64,000 nucleotides of DNA from UBA6623 sp965217195 (GTDB taxonomy: Bacteria; Acidobacteriota; Terriglobia; Bryobacterales; UBA6623): the NCBI GenBank assembly GCA_965217195.1, contig CBDCHL010000005.1, forward strand, positions 124,001 through 188,000. Direction: 5' to 3'. Below are positions 43,086 through 51,931 of the stretch, one piece after another (position 1 is the stretch's first letter; each line of letters opens with the position of its first letter). The translations under genes and the position numbers were made by a program. The notes under the pieces were generated by a model that saw only the letters and a program-made list of their open reading frames with translations, searched no databases and had not been told where the DNA came from.

Positions 43086-44375
43086 ATGTACGCCATCTTT
43101 TTTCGCGGCTTGCTTGTGTTGCCGGTGATAGCCGGCACGCTCTTGGCGCAACAACCTCGCGTTCCGGTCAGAGCGCGCGGCACCGCTCGTTCCGCGCCGG
43201 TTGCCGAAGTCACTTTCAGCAACCAGATTGCGCCCATCTTCCAACAGAACTGCCAGGAGTGCCACCATCCCGGCGAAGTGGCGCCCTTTTCGTTGATGAC
43301 TTATGAAGATGCGCTGCCCAACGCCGAGGCCATCCGCGAAGAGACCCAAAGCAGGTACATGCCTCCTTGGAAGCCGGTACCCGGTTTCGGAGAATTCCAG
43401 GGAGAGCGCCTGCTGACCGACGACGAAATCGCTTTGATCGCTCGTTGGGTTGATGCAGGCGCTCCGGAAGGCGACCCGCGAGATTTGCCCGAGCCGCTTG
43501 TTTTCTCAGACGAGTGGACGCTGGGTGAACCTGACCTTGTGATTGCTGTGGATCGCCCCTATACGCCGAATCCGTTGGGGGAAGATGACTACCGCTGCTT
43601 CAGCATTCCTTCCGGCTTGCTCGAAGACCGCTTCGTCGGTGCCGTCGAAGTCAGGCCCGGCAATCGACGTATCGCGCACCATGTTCTGCTCTTTCCCGAC
43701 CCTGTCAATCTATCGGCGGAGCTGGAATCACCCGGCCAAGAACAACCGGGGTATCAGTGCTTCGGTGACCCGGGATTCACGCCTTCCGGGCTGCTGGGGG
43801 GCTGGGCTCCCGGCAACCGCCCGCAGGTCTTGCCCGAGGACGCCGCCTACATGGTATCGGCCGGCAGCCGTATCGTCGTTCAGGTTCACTATCACCCCGA
43901 CGGCACACAGCAATCCGATCAAACCAGAGTCGGCCTTTTCTTCAGTAGCGACCCGGCTCCTAAGCAGTTTCTGGTTCTCCCGTTAGTGAACACCGAGTTC
44001 GAGATTCCGCCCGGGGCAAGCCGCCACGAGGTTAAGGCGATAGTCACGATCCCCGCGTTCGTGAGCGCGAATCTTTTCAACGTTACGCCCCACATGCATC
44101 TTTTGGGTCGGGAAATCAGACTTGATCTCATTCATCCCGGCGGGCAGCTACAACCGCTGATCTACATCGACGACTGGGATTTTGAGTGGCAGGACACGTA
44201 TCACTTCAAGGAGCCGATCGCCGTGGGTCCGTCCAGCCGTTTGGAGCTAACCTCCATATACGACAACTCGCGGTCAAATCCACATAACCCGAACAACCCT
44301 CCCAAGGCGATTCGCTGGGGGCCGCAAACCAGCGACGAGATGTGTTTGGCCTTGATCGGCTTCACCCTCGAGTGA
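43086..44375 (+). CDS. Secreted cytochrome c / copper type II monooxygenase-like protein
   Basis: A 429-residue exported protein (signal MYAIFFRGLLVLPVIAGTLLA). A heme-c motif CQECHHPGEVAPF lies at residues about 56-68. A two-domain PHM/DBH-type copper region follows, with copper-ligand-like His groups in IAHHVLLF, VQVHYHPDG and TPHMHLLGREIR. The family is usually called ascorbate-dependent monooxygenase-like in acidobacteria and planctomycetes. A partial copy lies at 40912-41028. ATG 43086 is weakly supported by a ribosome site. Convergent with the DUF1501 gene. Confidence 0.85.
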   Translation: MYAIFFRGLLVLPVIAGTLLAQQPRVPVRARGTARSAPVAEVTFSNQIAPIFQQNCQECHHPGEVAPFSLMTYEDALPNAEAIREETQSRYMPPWKPVPGFGEFQGERLLTDDEIALIARWVDAGAPEGDPRDLPEPLVFSDEWTLGEPDLVIAVDRPYTPNPLGEDDYRCFSIPSGLLEDRFVGAVEVRPGNRRIAHHVLLFPDPVNLSAELESPGQEQPGYQCFGDPGFTPSGLLGGWAPGNRPQVLPEDAAYMVSAGSRIVVQVHYHPDGTQQSDQTRVGLFFSSDPAPKQFLVLPLVNTEFEIPPGASRHEVKAIVTIPAFVSANLFNVTPHMHLLGREIRLDLIHPGGQLQPLIYIDDWDFEWQDTYHFKEPIAVGPSSRLELTSIYDNSRSNPHNPNNPPKAIRWGPQTSDEMCLALIGFTLE

Positions 44376-44474
44376 ATTGCTCGGGAATCGGTCAATTTAC
44401 AACGCACCGGTTGACGGGCCGGTGAGGCACGCCCCTGTAGCAAACAATGCCCGTTCAGCTCCGTGGGCGGCCGC

Positions 44475-45938
44475 CTAGGCCAGCAGCCCCTTTACCACCT
44501 TTGGCTCCTCCGTCGGACCGATCAACCGCTGATTAAGACCCTGGAAGGGGTAGCTGAGCTTGTGGGCGTCGAGACCGAGTTGGTGCAGGATGGTCGCCTG
44601 CAGGTCGTGTGGGTGGACCGGGTTCTCGGTCGCGTAATATCCAATGTCGTCGGTAGCGCCGTAATTGAGGCCCGGTTTGATGCCGCCGCCGGCCGTCCAC
44701 ATGGTGAAGCCATGCGGATGATGGTCGCGGCCGATGTAGTCGCCGTACTTACCGCCGCGGTTTTCGCGCATCGGCGTGCGGCCGAACTCGCCGCCCCAAA
44801 CGATCATCGTCTGATCCAGCAGGCCGCGCTGCTTGAGGTCCTTGATCAACGCCGTCATCGGCCGGTCGACTTCCTTGGCTCGCTTGGGCAGTTCATACCG
44901 AATGTCCTCGCGTAAGAGCGAGCCATGGTGGTCCCAGCCCCAGTGGAAGAGTTGAACGTAGCGAACACCGCTTTCGATGAGCCGCCGCGCCAGCAGGCAG
45001 TTGTTGGCAAACGACACCTTGCCCGGGTCGGTGCCGTAGAGCGTGTGCATCGCATCGGACTCCTTGGAGATGTCCATCACCTCAGGGACCGCGATCTGCA
45101 TGCGGTAGGCCAGCTCATATTGTGAGATGCGGGCAAGGGTCTCCGGGTCGCCGAACTTCTTCTGCTGGAGCTCGTTCATGTCGCGCAACGCATCGAGCGT
45201 CTTCCGGCGCATCGAGCGGCTCACACCCGTGGGGTCGCTTAAGTAAAGTACCGGTTCGCCCTCGGTTCGGCATTGCACGCCTTGATAGACCGAAGGCAAG
45301 AACCCGCTGCCCCATACGCTCTTACCGGCGCTGGGGATCCGGCCGCCGCTGGCCAGGACAACGAAGCCCGGCAGGTCCTGATTCTCGGTGCCGAGTCCGT
45401 AGGTCGCCCACGAGCCTATCGAGCCGTACCCCAATCGCGAGTTGCCTGTATGCATGAAAAGCTGTGCGGGCGCGTGGTTGAAGTGATCCGTTTTCATCGA
45501 ACGAATCACGGCAATGTCATCGGCCACCGAACCCAGGTGCGGCAGCAGCTCGCTCATCCAGGTGCCGGCTTGGCCGTGCTGCTTGAACTCAAACGGGCTG
45601 CCGAGCATTTTCGGCACGCCCTTGATGAAGGCGAACCGTTTGCCTTCCAGATACTCCTGCGGGCAGTCCTGTCCGTCGTACTTCTTCAGCTCGGGCTTAT
45701 AGTCGAACAGGTCGAGCGTCGTCGGCGAGCCTGCCATGTGCATATAGATGACCGCCTTGGCCTTCCCGTCAAAATGGGGCTGCTTGGGGGCTAGCGGATT
45801 ACTGACCGCGTCCTCCTTGGCACTTAGCGCACCCGGCGCGGCCAGCCCGGAAAGCGCCGATCCAACGAGACCGAACTGGCAGCGCTCGAAGAAATGACGC
45901 CGCGTGAGAGTCTTCTGGAGTTCTAGATAAGGATTCAT
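44475..45938 (-). CDS. DUF1501 protein (sulfatase-like fold) with Tat-type signal
   Basis: A 487-residue DUF1501 protein. MNPYLELQKTLTRRHFFERCQFGLVGSALSGLAAPGA is a twin-arginine type signal; ATG 45938 opens it. Family blocks are AVIYMHMAGSPTTLDLFDYKPELKKYDGQ, HAPAQLFMHTGNSRLGYGSIGSWATYGLG and IVWGGEFGRTPMRENRGGKYGDYIGRDHHPHGF. Family function is not established, though the fold is alkaline phosphatase/sulfatase-like. It lies 48 bp after the DUF1549/1553 gene, the usual order in planctomycetes and acidobacteria, which suggests joint action outside the cytoplasm. Confidence 0.92.
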   Translation of the reverse strand: MNPYLELQKTLTRRHFFERCQFGLVGSALSGLAAPGALSAKEDAVSNPLAPKQPHFDGKAKAVIYMHMAGSPTTLDLFDYKPELKKYDGQDCPQEYLEGKRFAFIKGVPKMLGSPFEFKQHGQAGTWMSELLPHLGSVADDIAVIRSMKTDHFNHAPAQLFMHTGNSRLGYGSIGSWATYGLGTENQDLPGFVVLASGGRIPSAGKSVWGSGFLPSVYQGVQCRTEGEPVLYLSDPTGVSRSMRRKTLDALRDMNELQQKKFGDPETLARISQYELAYRMQIAVPEVMDISKESDAMHTLYGTDPGKVSFANNCLLARRLIESGVRYVQLFHWGWDHHGSLLREDIRYELPKRAKEVDRPMTALIKDLKQRGLLDQTMIVWGGEFGRTPMRENRGGKYGDYIGRDHHPHGFTMWTAGGGIKPGLNYGATDDIGYYATENPVHPHDLQATILHQLGLDAHKLSYPFQGLNQRLIGPTEEPKVVKGLLA

Positions 45939-45986
45939 GGTCTGATACTTTCTTGGCGGCACTAGGCAATCCATTGCCGCGGCCGA

Positions 45987-48749
45987 CTACCGCTTGGTTA
46001 ACGCTTCGTCCAGATTCAGGAGTACGTTGGCGACGACCACCCACGCGGCCCGGTCGGTGTCATCGTCGTGGGGCGACCCGAGGTCCGGCCGCTTGAGCGC
46101 CTTGAGGCCAACGTCAATATGCTGTCCTCTGTTCTTCTCACGGTTTCTACTCGCGTACACCGCCACCACATTCCGGCCGGGCTTGATGGCGGCCGCGGCG
46201 TCGGCGTAGAGCGGAAACTCCGTGTGGGTTGCGTACTGTTGGGGCGGCCGGGCGGCATGCACGCCGTTGACAAACGCGTCGAAGGCGCATAGATAGCGGG
46301 CTTCCAATTGGTAGTCGGTGAGGCCGTCAGGCGGCACATCGAATTCGATCCGCATCCAGATCTTTTCCGTGTCCCAATCAGTCACCAGCTCGATGTCCTT
46401 GTTCCTGGCATTCCTCTCCTCGATGTACCCGAACGTCCCCGAGCCCTTATGCCAACCGGAATCGTCGAAGCCGGGGTTTGCCCAGTTGTCGGGAGGCTGC
46501 TCCGTCGTGTAGTGCCAAGTTGCACCCGCTCCTCGAACATCATCGACCAGTGTGGTCAGGCGCCCTTCCTTGTAAAGCGTTCGGTCGTAGCGAAGTAACT
46601 CGCGTGCACGTTGGCGGTCGTTTTTGAGCTCCGCTTTCGCCTCAGCGTGGAATTCCACCAGGCGTTCGACCTCCGCCGCCGCCGCCGGACGAATCAGCGT
46701 CGTCTGGAACGCGTGGCGAGCCCTCTCCTCCGCCGTGGGACCGGCGTCTTCCAACGTTCGCAGCGCGAGCTGCTGCGCAGCCTCCATGGAAACCGGGTCG
46801 TTCAGCGAGGCCAGCGCTTGGAGCGGCGTGTTGGTCCTGATCCGCCGAACCGTGCAAACCTCGCGTGAGGGGGCATCGTAAGCCACCATCGAGGGATAAG
46901 GCGCGCTGCGTCGCCACAGCGTATAAAGGCCGCGACGGTAGCGGTCCTCGCCCGGGCTGGTCTCCCAGCGCGTGACGGTGTCGTTGACCATTTGCCAGAT
47001 ACCGTCGGGTTGCCAAGGCATGACCGGCGGTCCGTACATTTTCTTGCTCAGCAGTCCGCTGACCGCGAGGGCCTGGTCGCGCACCATCTCGGCTTCGAGC
47101 CGAACCCTCGCACCGCGCGCCAACAATCGATTGCGCGGGTCACGCTCCCCGAGTTCCGCCGTGACCTCGGATGATTGCCGGTACGTGGCCGACATCACCA
47201 TCTTCTTGAGAATGGCCTTCGTATCCCAGTCGAGCCGCATAAACTCCGTGGCAAGCCAGTCGAGCAATTCCGGGTGGGTCGGAGGACTGCCCTGCGCGCC
47301 AAAGTCTTCTTCGGTCTCCACAAGGCCCGTGCCGAAGAGCCTGCCCCAAAGCCTGTTCACCATGACCCGCGCCGTGAGCGGGTTGCGTTTGTCCACGATC
47401 CATTTGGCGAGGCCCAGACGATCGAGCGGCGCATCGTCCGGCAACGAGTGAAAGGCTGTCAAAACAGCCGGTTGCACCTCCGCGCCCTTGCTCAAGAAGC
47501 TGCCCCGCTCGTGGATGTTGGTGGTGCGGCGCTTATCGCCCTCGAGGTCATGCATCACCAACGTCGTAACGCCGTCTCTTAAATCAAGAGTCGGGCGATC
47601 ATCGCTCTGGTCGTGGTCTTCACTTTGGTTGAAGAAGGCGTAGAGCTGATAGAACTCTTTCTGAGGAATTGGGTCGTACTTGTGGGTGTGACACTGCGCG
47701 CACCCGAACGTCAAGCCCATCCAAACCTGGCCCGTCGTGGAAACACGGTCCTTGACAGCAAGGTCGCGGAACTCCTCGTCATCCGTGCCTCCTTCGGTAT
47801 TAGTCATCGTGTTGCGATGGAAACCGGTGGCGATCAGTTGCTCTTGGGTCGGAACAGGGAGCAGGTCGCCCGCCAACTGCAAAACCGTGAACCGATCGTA
47901 GGGCATATTGGCATTAAGGGCACGGATGACCCAGTCGCGGTAGGGCCACACGGTACGAATGCCGTCGTTCTCGTAGCCCTTCGAGTCGGCATAGCGCGCC
48001 AAATCCAACCACACCCGCGCCCAGCGCTCGCCGTACTGTGGCGAGTTAAGCAACTCAACGACGAGTTCCTCGTAGGTCGGCGGCGCTGCGGGTTGCTCCT
48101 CGGACTGGGAATTTTCTTCAGCCTCCTCACCGTCACTGACATCGGGGGGCGGAGGTTGCCTGGTAAAGGCTTCGACCTGTTCAGGGGTTGGCGGCAAACC
48201 CGTCAGATCAAGGGCCAGCCGGCGGATTAGGGTGTACTTGTCCGCCTCGGGCGAGGGCGCGAGCTCTTCCTTCTCGATACGCGCCAGCACGAATCGGTCG
48301 ATCTCATTGCGGGCCCAATCTTTGTCGGAAGTATCGGGCAACTCGGGCCGTTCCGGGCTCACGAACGACCAATGCCGATCGTAGGGCGCACCCTGATCGA
48401 TCCACGTCTTGATCAATTGGATCTCTTCCGGCTTAAGCCGCTCCCCGGCAGGGGGCATCGGCTTGTCCGGGTGCGTGATCCGAACGAAGGCGCGGCTTGC
48501 TTCGGAGTTACCCGGCACGATGCCGGCGTGGCCTCCCGCCTCGCCTGTGGCATGCTCCCGCACGTCAATACGGAAGCCAGCCTGGCGCGCGGCCTCGTCC
48601 GGGCCGTGACACGCGAAGCAATTTTTCGACAGAATCGGCCGGATGTCGGTGTTGAAATCGACAACGACTTTGGTTGCTCCCTGGAGTCCGTGGGCGAAAA
48701 CAAGCACATACGCGGAAAGCAGGGCCGCAACCCCTTGCTGGTTCGTCAT
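45987..48749 (-). CDS. Planctomycete-type cytochrome c, DUF1549 and DUF1553 protein
   Basis: A 920-residue exported protein. PSCyt1-type heme-c domain with CFACHG near residue 45. DUF1549 at about 140-390 (NEIDRFVLARIEKE, LALDLTGLPPTPEQVEAF, GERWARVWLDLARYADSKGYE), including a second heme motif CAQCHTHKYDPI. DUF1553 at about 450-720 (LTARVMVNRLWGRLFGTGLVETEEDFG, VMSATYRQSS). A C-terminal beta-sandwich (residues about 745-890) may bind carbohydrate. Partner of the following DUF1501 protein. Proposed roles in polysaccharide breakdown for this pair are inference from genome context in other bacteria. Confidence 0.92.
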   Translation of the reverse strand: MTNQQGVAALLSAYVLVFAHGLQGATKVVVDFNTDIRPILSKNCFACHGPDEAARQAGFRIDVREHATGEAGGHAGIVPGNSEASRAFVRITHPDKPMPPAGERLKPEEIQLIKTWIDQGAPYDRHWSFVSPERPELPDTSDKDWARNEIDRFVLARIEKEELAPSPEADKYTLIRRLALDLTGLPPTPEQVEAFTRQPPPPDVSDGEEAEENSQSEEQPAAPPTYEELVVELLNSPQYGERWARVWLDLARYADSKGYENDGIRTVWPYRDWVIRALNANMPYDRFTVLQLAGDLLPVPTQEQLIATGFHRNTMTNTEGGTDDEEFRDLAVKDRVSTTGQVWMGLTFGCAQCHTHKYDPIPQKEFYQLYAFFNQSEDHDQSDDRPTLDLRDGVTTLVMHDLEGDKRRTTNIHERGSFLSKGAEVQPAVLTAFHSLPDDAPLDRLGLAKWIVDKRNPLTARVMVNRLWGRLFGTGLVETEEDFGAQGSPPTHPELLDWLATEFMRLDWDTKAILKKMVMSATYRQSSEVTAELGERDPRNRLLARGARVRLEAEMVRDQALAVSGLLSKKMYGPPVMPWQPDGIWQMVNDTVTRWETSPGEDRYRRGLYTLWRRSAPYPSMVAYDAPSREVCTVRRIRTNTPLQALASLNDPVSMEAAQQLALRTLEDAGPTAEERARHAFQTTLIRPAAAAEVERLVEFHAEAKAELKNDRQRARELLRYDRTLYKEGRLTTLVDDVRGAGATWHYTTEQPPDNWANPGFDDSGWHKGSGTFGYIEERNARNKDIELVTDWDTEKIWMRIEFDVPPDGLTDYQLEARYLCAFDAFVNGVHAARPPQQYATHTEFPLYADAAAAIKPGRNVVAVYASRNREKNRGQHIDVGLKALKRPDLGSPHDDDTDRAAWVVVANVLLNLDEALTKR

Positions 48750-49002
48750 ACGGGTTGATTATAGCCCGGTCGATCGGGCCGCGGGTATCCGGGAGAACGA
48801 GTACAGCGGGTGCGAGCAGCCCCCGGCCGACTCCGCGCCTGCTGACGCCCGCCCAAAGACCTCAACGCGTTCGGAGAAGCTGAAGCTGAGAGCGACAAAC
48901 AAGGACGAGAGGAGACGCCCTGGGAGGTGGCTCCGCCAGTCGGATTCTGGTGGCGAATCGCAGTTCGTTGACCGGCGAATCCGTCCATCTACGCAGGTGA
49001 AT

Positions 49003-50289
49003 TCACTGCCCTACGGTCAGGGCATACGCGCCGCCACTACGTCCCCGCCGATACACTTGGATGTAATAGGTCGCACCTGCATCGGCGGAAAACCGATAGG
49101 TCAAGTCTGCACCCGCCGTGTCGTTGAATGTGTAGTGCATCCGTGCCTTGTCAGCGTTGAAGAGGGCAATCCAGGGCGCAAGTGTGGTCGAGCGGTTCTG
49201 CACCGATACCACCGCCTCGCCAACTGCGGCTACCGTCACCCGGTAGAAATCCGTATCATTTTGATCCATGATGCCGGCTTCGATGGCTGTTCCCACAGAG
49301 ATTTGCGTCGCCTCAAGGATGCTGTCGTTCGGCTCGTAACGATCGTAGGCCCCCTCCGGGGTGATCGTCAGGGCATACGCGCCGCCACTACGTCCCCGCC
49401 GATACACTTGGATGTAATAGGTCGCACCGGCTGCGTTGGCGGAAAACCGATAGGTCAAGTCTGCACCCGCCGTGTCGTTGAATGTGTAGTGCATCCGTGC
49501 CTTATCAGCGTTGAAGAGGGCAATCCAGGGCGCGAGCGTGGTCGAGCGGTTTTCTACCCGTACCTTCAGGAAGTCTCGTTGTCCTGCGGGGGCGGTGAAC
49601 CGGTAGAAATCCGTATCCTCACTCCCCGCGATTCTCGCCTCCACTGCCGTCGAGAGAGGGATCGGAGTCGCCGTCAAGATGGTATTGTTGCCCAGCTCCT
49701 CTCGGATAGCCCGCGCGCTTTCCGTGGCCCCCTTGTGTGCTCCCGCGTTTTCAAAATGCTTCTGGGCTTCCTTCAGGTTCCCCTGCGCCTTATGAATGAA
49801 TCCCAGGTTCAAAGCCACCCCTGCGTCATTCGGGTTGAGGGCCATTGCCTTTTCGTAAGCCTGCCGCGCCGCCTGGAGATTCCCTATTGCTGCCTGTGCA
49901 ACACCAAGGTTGTTGTACAGCGCTCCTGACTGCGTCTTTCCCGCCAACTCTTCAAACAACGGAACGCTTTGAGCAAAGTCGCCCTGTTTTACAAGGCGTA
50001 CAGCCTGTTCCAGCTGGTCCTCCAGCTCCGGATCGGCCAGGGAGACATTAGTGACGAAATACATGTCGCCGCCCAATTGGGTATTTGCGATGTACGTGGC
50101 GCCGGAAGCTTCCTGGTTCATCACTGACGGTATCAGGGCGATCAGGGCCACGACGATAGGTACCGCTATCGCACCGGCCCACCAGTATTTCTTGGCATAA
50201 TCGACAGGTGTCGGCCCCGCTTTTGTGGGCCGAGCAGGAGCGCCTCCGGTCGTGGAAGGTTCCTTGCGAGGCTGCGGTTCGGTACCCAT
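49003..50289 (-). CDS. TPR protein with two pre-peptidase C-terminal (PPC) domains
   Basis: A 428-residue membrane-anchored protein: cytoplasmic Pro/Thr-rich head, helix AGAIAVPIVVALIALIPSVM (about 37-56), three TPR-like repeats (SGALYNNLGVAQAAIGNLQAARQAYEKAMALNPND and the next) and two PPC beta-sandwich domains. The PPC pair shares about 55 identical residues (RSTTLAPWIALFNADKARMH onward), a very recent duplication. ATG 50289 directly follows the stop of a 38-aa ORF, so translation is probably coupled. The role is unknown; PPC domains bind sugars or aid secretion. Confidence 0.87.
   Translation of the reverse strand: MGTEPQPRKEPSTTGGAPARPTKAGPTPVDYAKKYWWAGAIAVPIVVALIALIPSVMNQEASGATYIANTQLGGDMYFVTNVSLADPELEDQLEQAVRLVKQGDFAQSVPLFEELAGKTQSGALYNNLGVAQAAIGNLQAARQAYEKAMALNPNDAGVALNLGFIHKAQGNLKEAQKHFENAGAHKGATESARAIREELGNNTILTATPIPLSTAVEARIAGSEDTDFYRFTAPAGQRDFLKVRVENRSTTLAPWIALFNADKARMHYTFNDTAGADLTYRFSANAAGATYYIQVYRRGRSGGAYALTITPEGAYDRYEPNDSILEATQISVGTAIEAGIMDQNDTDFYRVTVAAVGEAVVSVQNRSTTLAPWIALFNADKARMHYTFNDTAGADLTYRFSADAGATYYIQVYRRGRSGGAYALTVGQ
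49016..49552. repeat. Near-identical duplicated PPC-domain DNA
   Basis: Two direct copies of about 180 bp, 49016-49197 and 49368-49552, match nearly base for base (both begin TCAGGGCATACGCGCCGCCA). The second copy has 3 extra bases, which add one codon. Synonymous differences are almost absent, so the copies are recent or homogenised. Confidence 0.8.
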
Positions 50290-50406
50290 CTAAGAGCCCT
50301 TCCGGACCGGCGCCCTCCAGGGAGTGATCACAGGACTTAGTTCGAGGAGAAACCTTTCTTCCGACGGGGAGCCAGCGACCGAGTTGCGCTGAGTGGTGGT
50401 TTTCAT
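50290..50406 (-). CDS. 38-aa microORF translationally coupled to the TPR/PPC gene
   Basis: ATG 50406 has GGAGG (50412-50416) five bases upstream. The peptide is MKTTTQRNSVAGSPSEERFL followed by an 18-residue tail ending PVRKGS. Its TAG is immediately followed by the ATG of the TPR/PPC gene with zero spacing. A TATAAT -10 (50428-50433) precedes it. No signal peptide or transmembrane helix. It may be a leader peptide setting translation of the TPR gene or a genuine small protein. Confidence 0.6.
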   Translation of the reverse strand: MKTTTQRNSVAGSPSEERFLLELSPVITPWRAPVRKGS

Positions 50407-50427
50407 GTCTGCCTCCAACACTGAAAG

Positions 50428-50433
50428 ATTATA
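50428..50433 (-). promoter_or_regulatory. -10 box of the microORF-TPR/PPC operon
   Basis: TATAAT on the minus strand, 22 bp before ATG 50406. The -35 region (about 50451-50456) shows no good match, so the promoter may be weak or need an activator. Confidence 0.45.
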
Positions 50434-50515
50434 CCCGGGATTTCCGATTTCGGTCTCCGGCCATGGCGATTGTACACGCCCATCCGCTGAAACGCAATGA
50501 TTTCGCGGCTCGTCG

Positions 50516-50885
50516 ATGGCGAAGCGGACTTCGAAGCCGACGCGCCGTTTGTTTCTAGCCGGCGCGGCAGCAATGGGCGCCGCCTGTTCCCGTAGAACGG
50601 ATACGATCGCGCCGGGAGCGGTGGCGGGTCGTGAGGCCCAAGGTGTCGATTCCCCATCCAAGAGGAGGAACCCTGTGGATCACCCCCGAGGCGACCATCC
50701 GCGTAGTCGAGAACCGGCACGACCCATACCGCCACCGCTGGCTGAGTTCAAATCCCCCGCGGCACGCCTTTCGGGGTACAATTTGCCTGAAGCCGATCCG
50801 ACCAAGGGGCCGGGGATGCCTGACTCAAAGCGCGTCGTCGCCCCGCGGTTTCCGCCGTCGAATCGGTTAGAGGGAGATGATCACC
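50516..50885 (+). pseudogene. Tat-lipoprotein leader without a recognisable mature domain
   Basis: The frame from ATG 50516 (open to 50896) starts MAKRTSKPTRRLFLAGAAAM and continues GAACSRR, an excellent twin-arginine lipoprotein signal. The next hundred residues are low-complexity Pro/Arg-rich and match no family. A stretch at about 50617-50680 (TTCCCCATCCAAGAGGA, then TGTGGATCA) is nearly repeated at 51875-51940 at the start of the amidohydrolase gene. It is probably the 5' end of a decayed exported protein gene. Confidence 0.5.
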
Positions 50886-51827
50886 ATGAGACATAGGGCA
50901 CTTTGGCATGTCCTGCTCTTCTGCTTCTCCGCGGCTCTTCCGGCGCCCGCCCATGGCGAGGACCGTACAGGATTGCTGAAAGCAATGGTCCTAACCGGGC
51001 AGTGCAATCACGGCTGGCAAGTCAGCAGCGCTCATTACAAAGACATCCTCGAACAGACGGGCCTCTTCAAGGTGGATCTGATCACAAGCCCGCCCAAGGG
51101 CGGCGATATGAGCGCGTTCGCCCCCCGTTTTTCCGGGTACGACCTGATAGTCCTCGATTACTACGGCGACGATTGGCCGAAGCATGTTCAGGAGTCGTTC
51201 GAACGATATATGAAAAAAGGCGGAGGGATGGTCTATGCCCACGCTACTAACCATGCGTTTACCGATTGGAAGGCGTTCAACGAAATGATCGGGATCGGCG
51301 GCTGGGGAGGCCGCGATGAGAAGGTGGGACCCTACGTCCATTACCGGGACGGCAAGATGGTTTTAGACAATCGTCCGGGTCACGCGGGGGAATGCGTGGA
51401 TGCCCATGAATTCGCCGTCGTCACGCGCGAACCGGATCACCCGATCATGCGTGGGCTTCCTCGCAGTTGGTTACACGGGCGCGATGAATTGTACAGCAAT
51501 CTGCGGGGCCCGGCGAAGAACATGACCATTCTGGCGACCGCGTATTCCGACCCCAAGTATGAAGCTCATTGGGGAGTAGAGCAATATGGGACCGGCGAGC
51601 ATGAACCAATGGCGTTTACGGTTCGCTACGGAAAGGGCCGAGTATTTGGAACCCCGATGGGCCATGTGGATAGCGGCGCGGGTCCGGGTTCGGGACCATG
51701 GCCCGCTATCGACTGCGTGGGGTTCATTACGCTGATTCAAAGGGGCGCGGAATGGGCCGCGACGGGCGAGGTCACGCAGAAGGCTCCCGAGGACTTTCCA
51801 TCCGAGCGTGAAGCGAAGTTTCGGTAA
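50886..51827 (+). CDS. Secreted ThuA-like (trehalose utilization) domain protein
   Basis: A 313-residue exported protein (signal MRHRALWHVLLFCFSAALPAPAHG). ThuA blocks, a class I glutamine-amidotransferase-like fold, are AMVLTGQCNHGWQVSSAHYKDILEQTGLFKV, YDLIVLDYYGDDWPKHVQESFERYMKKGGGMVYAHATNHAF, HPIMRGLPRSWLHGRDELYSNL and GKGRVFGTPMGHV. Such proteins are linked to sugar metabolism in other bacteria. ATG 50886 is preferred to 50877 because GGGAG sits at a proper distance. Followed by an amidohydrolase on the same strand after 104 bp. Confidence 0.85.
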   Translation: MRHRALWHVLLFCFSAALPAPAHGEDRTGLLKAMVLTGQCNHGWQVSSAHYKDILEQTGLFKVDLITSPPKGGDMSAFAPRFSGYDLIVLDYYGDDWPKHVQESFERYMKKGGGMVYAHATNHAFTDWKAFNEMIGIGGWGGRDEKVGPYVHYRDGKMVLDNRPGHAGECVDAHEFAVVTREPDHPIMRGLPRSWLHGRDELYSNLRGPAKNMTILATAYSDPKYEAHWGVEQYGTGEHEPMAFTVRYGKGRVFGTPMGHVDSGAGPGSGPWPAIDCVGFITLIQRGAEWAATGEVTQKAPEDFPSEREAKFR

Positions 51828-51931
51828 CGATGCCGAAACGTCGAAGCGAACCGCCCTGGAAGACCAGCCCGGAGCGGTGGCGGCCCGCGAGGCCGGTGCT
51901 ACCCGATTCCCCATCCAAGAGGAAGTGCGTC

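Noticed and set aside
50290..50406. 38-aa ORF as a RiPP precursor
   Set aside because: No modification enzyme, protease or exporter gene is nearby; a leader or small protein is simpler.
50740..50775. tRNA-like T-arm sequence GTTCAAATCCC
   Set aside because: No matching T-stem, acceptor stem or anticodon arm can be folded around it.
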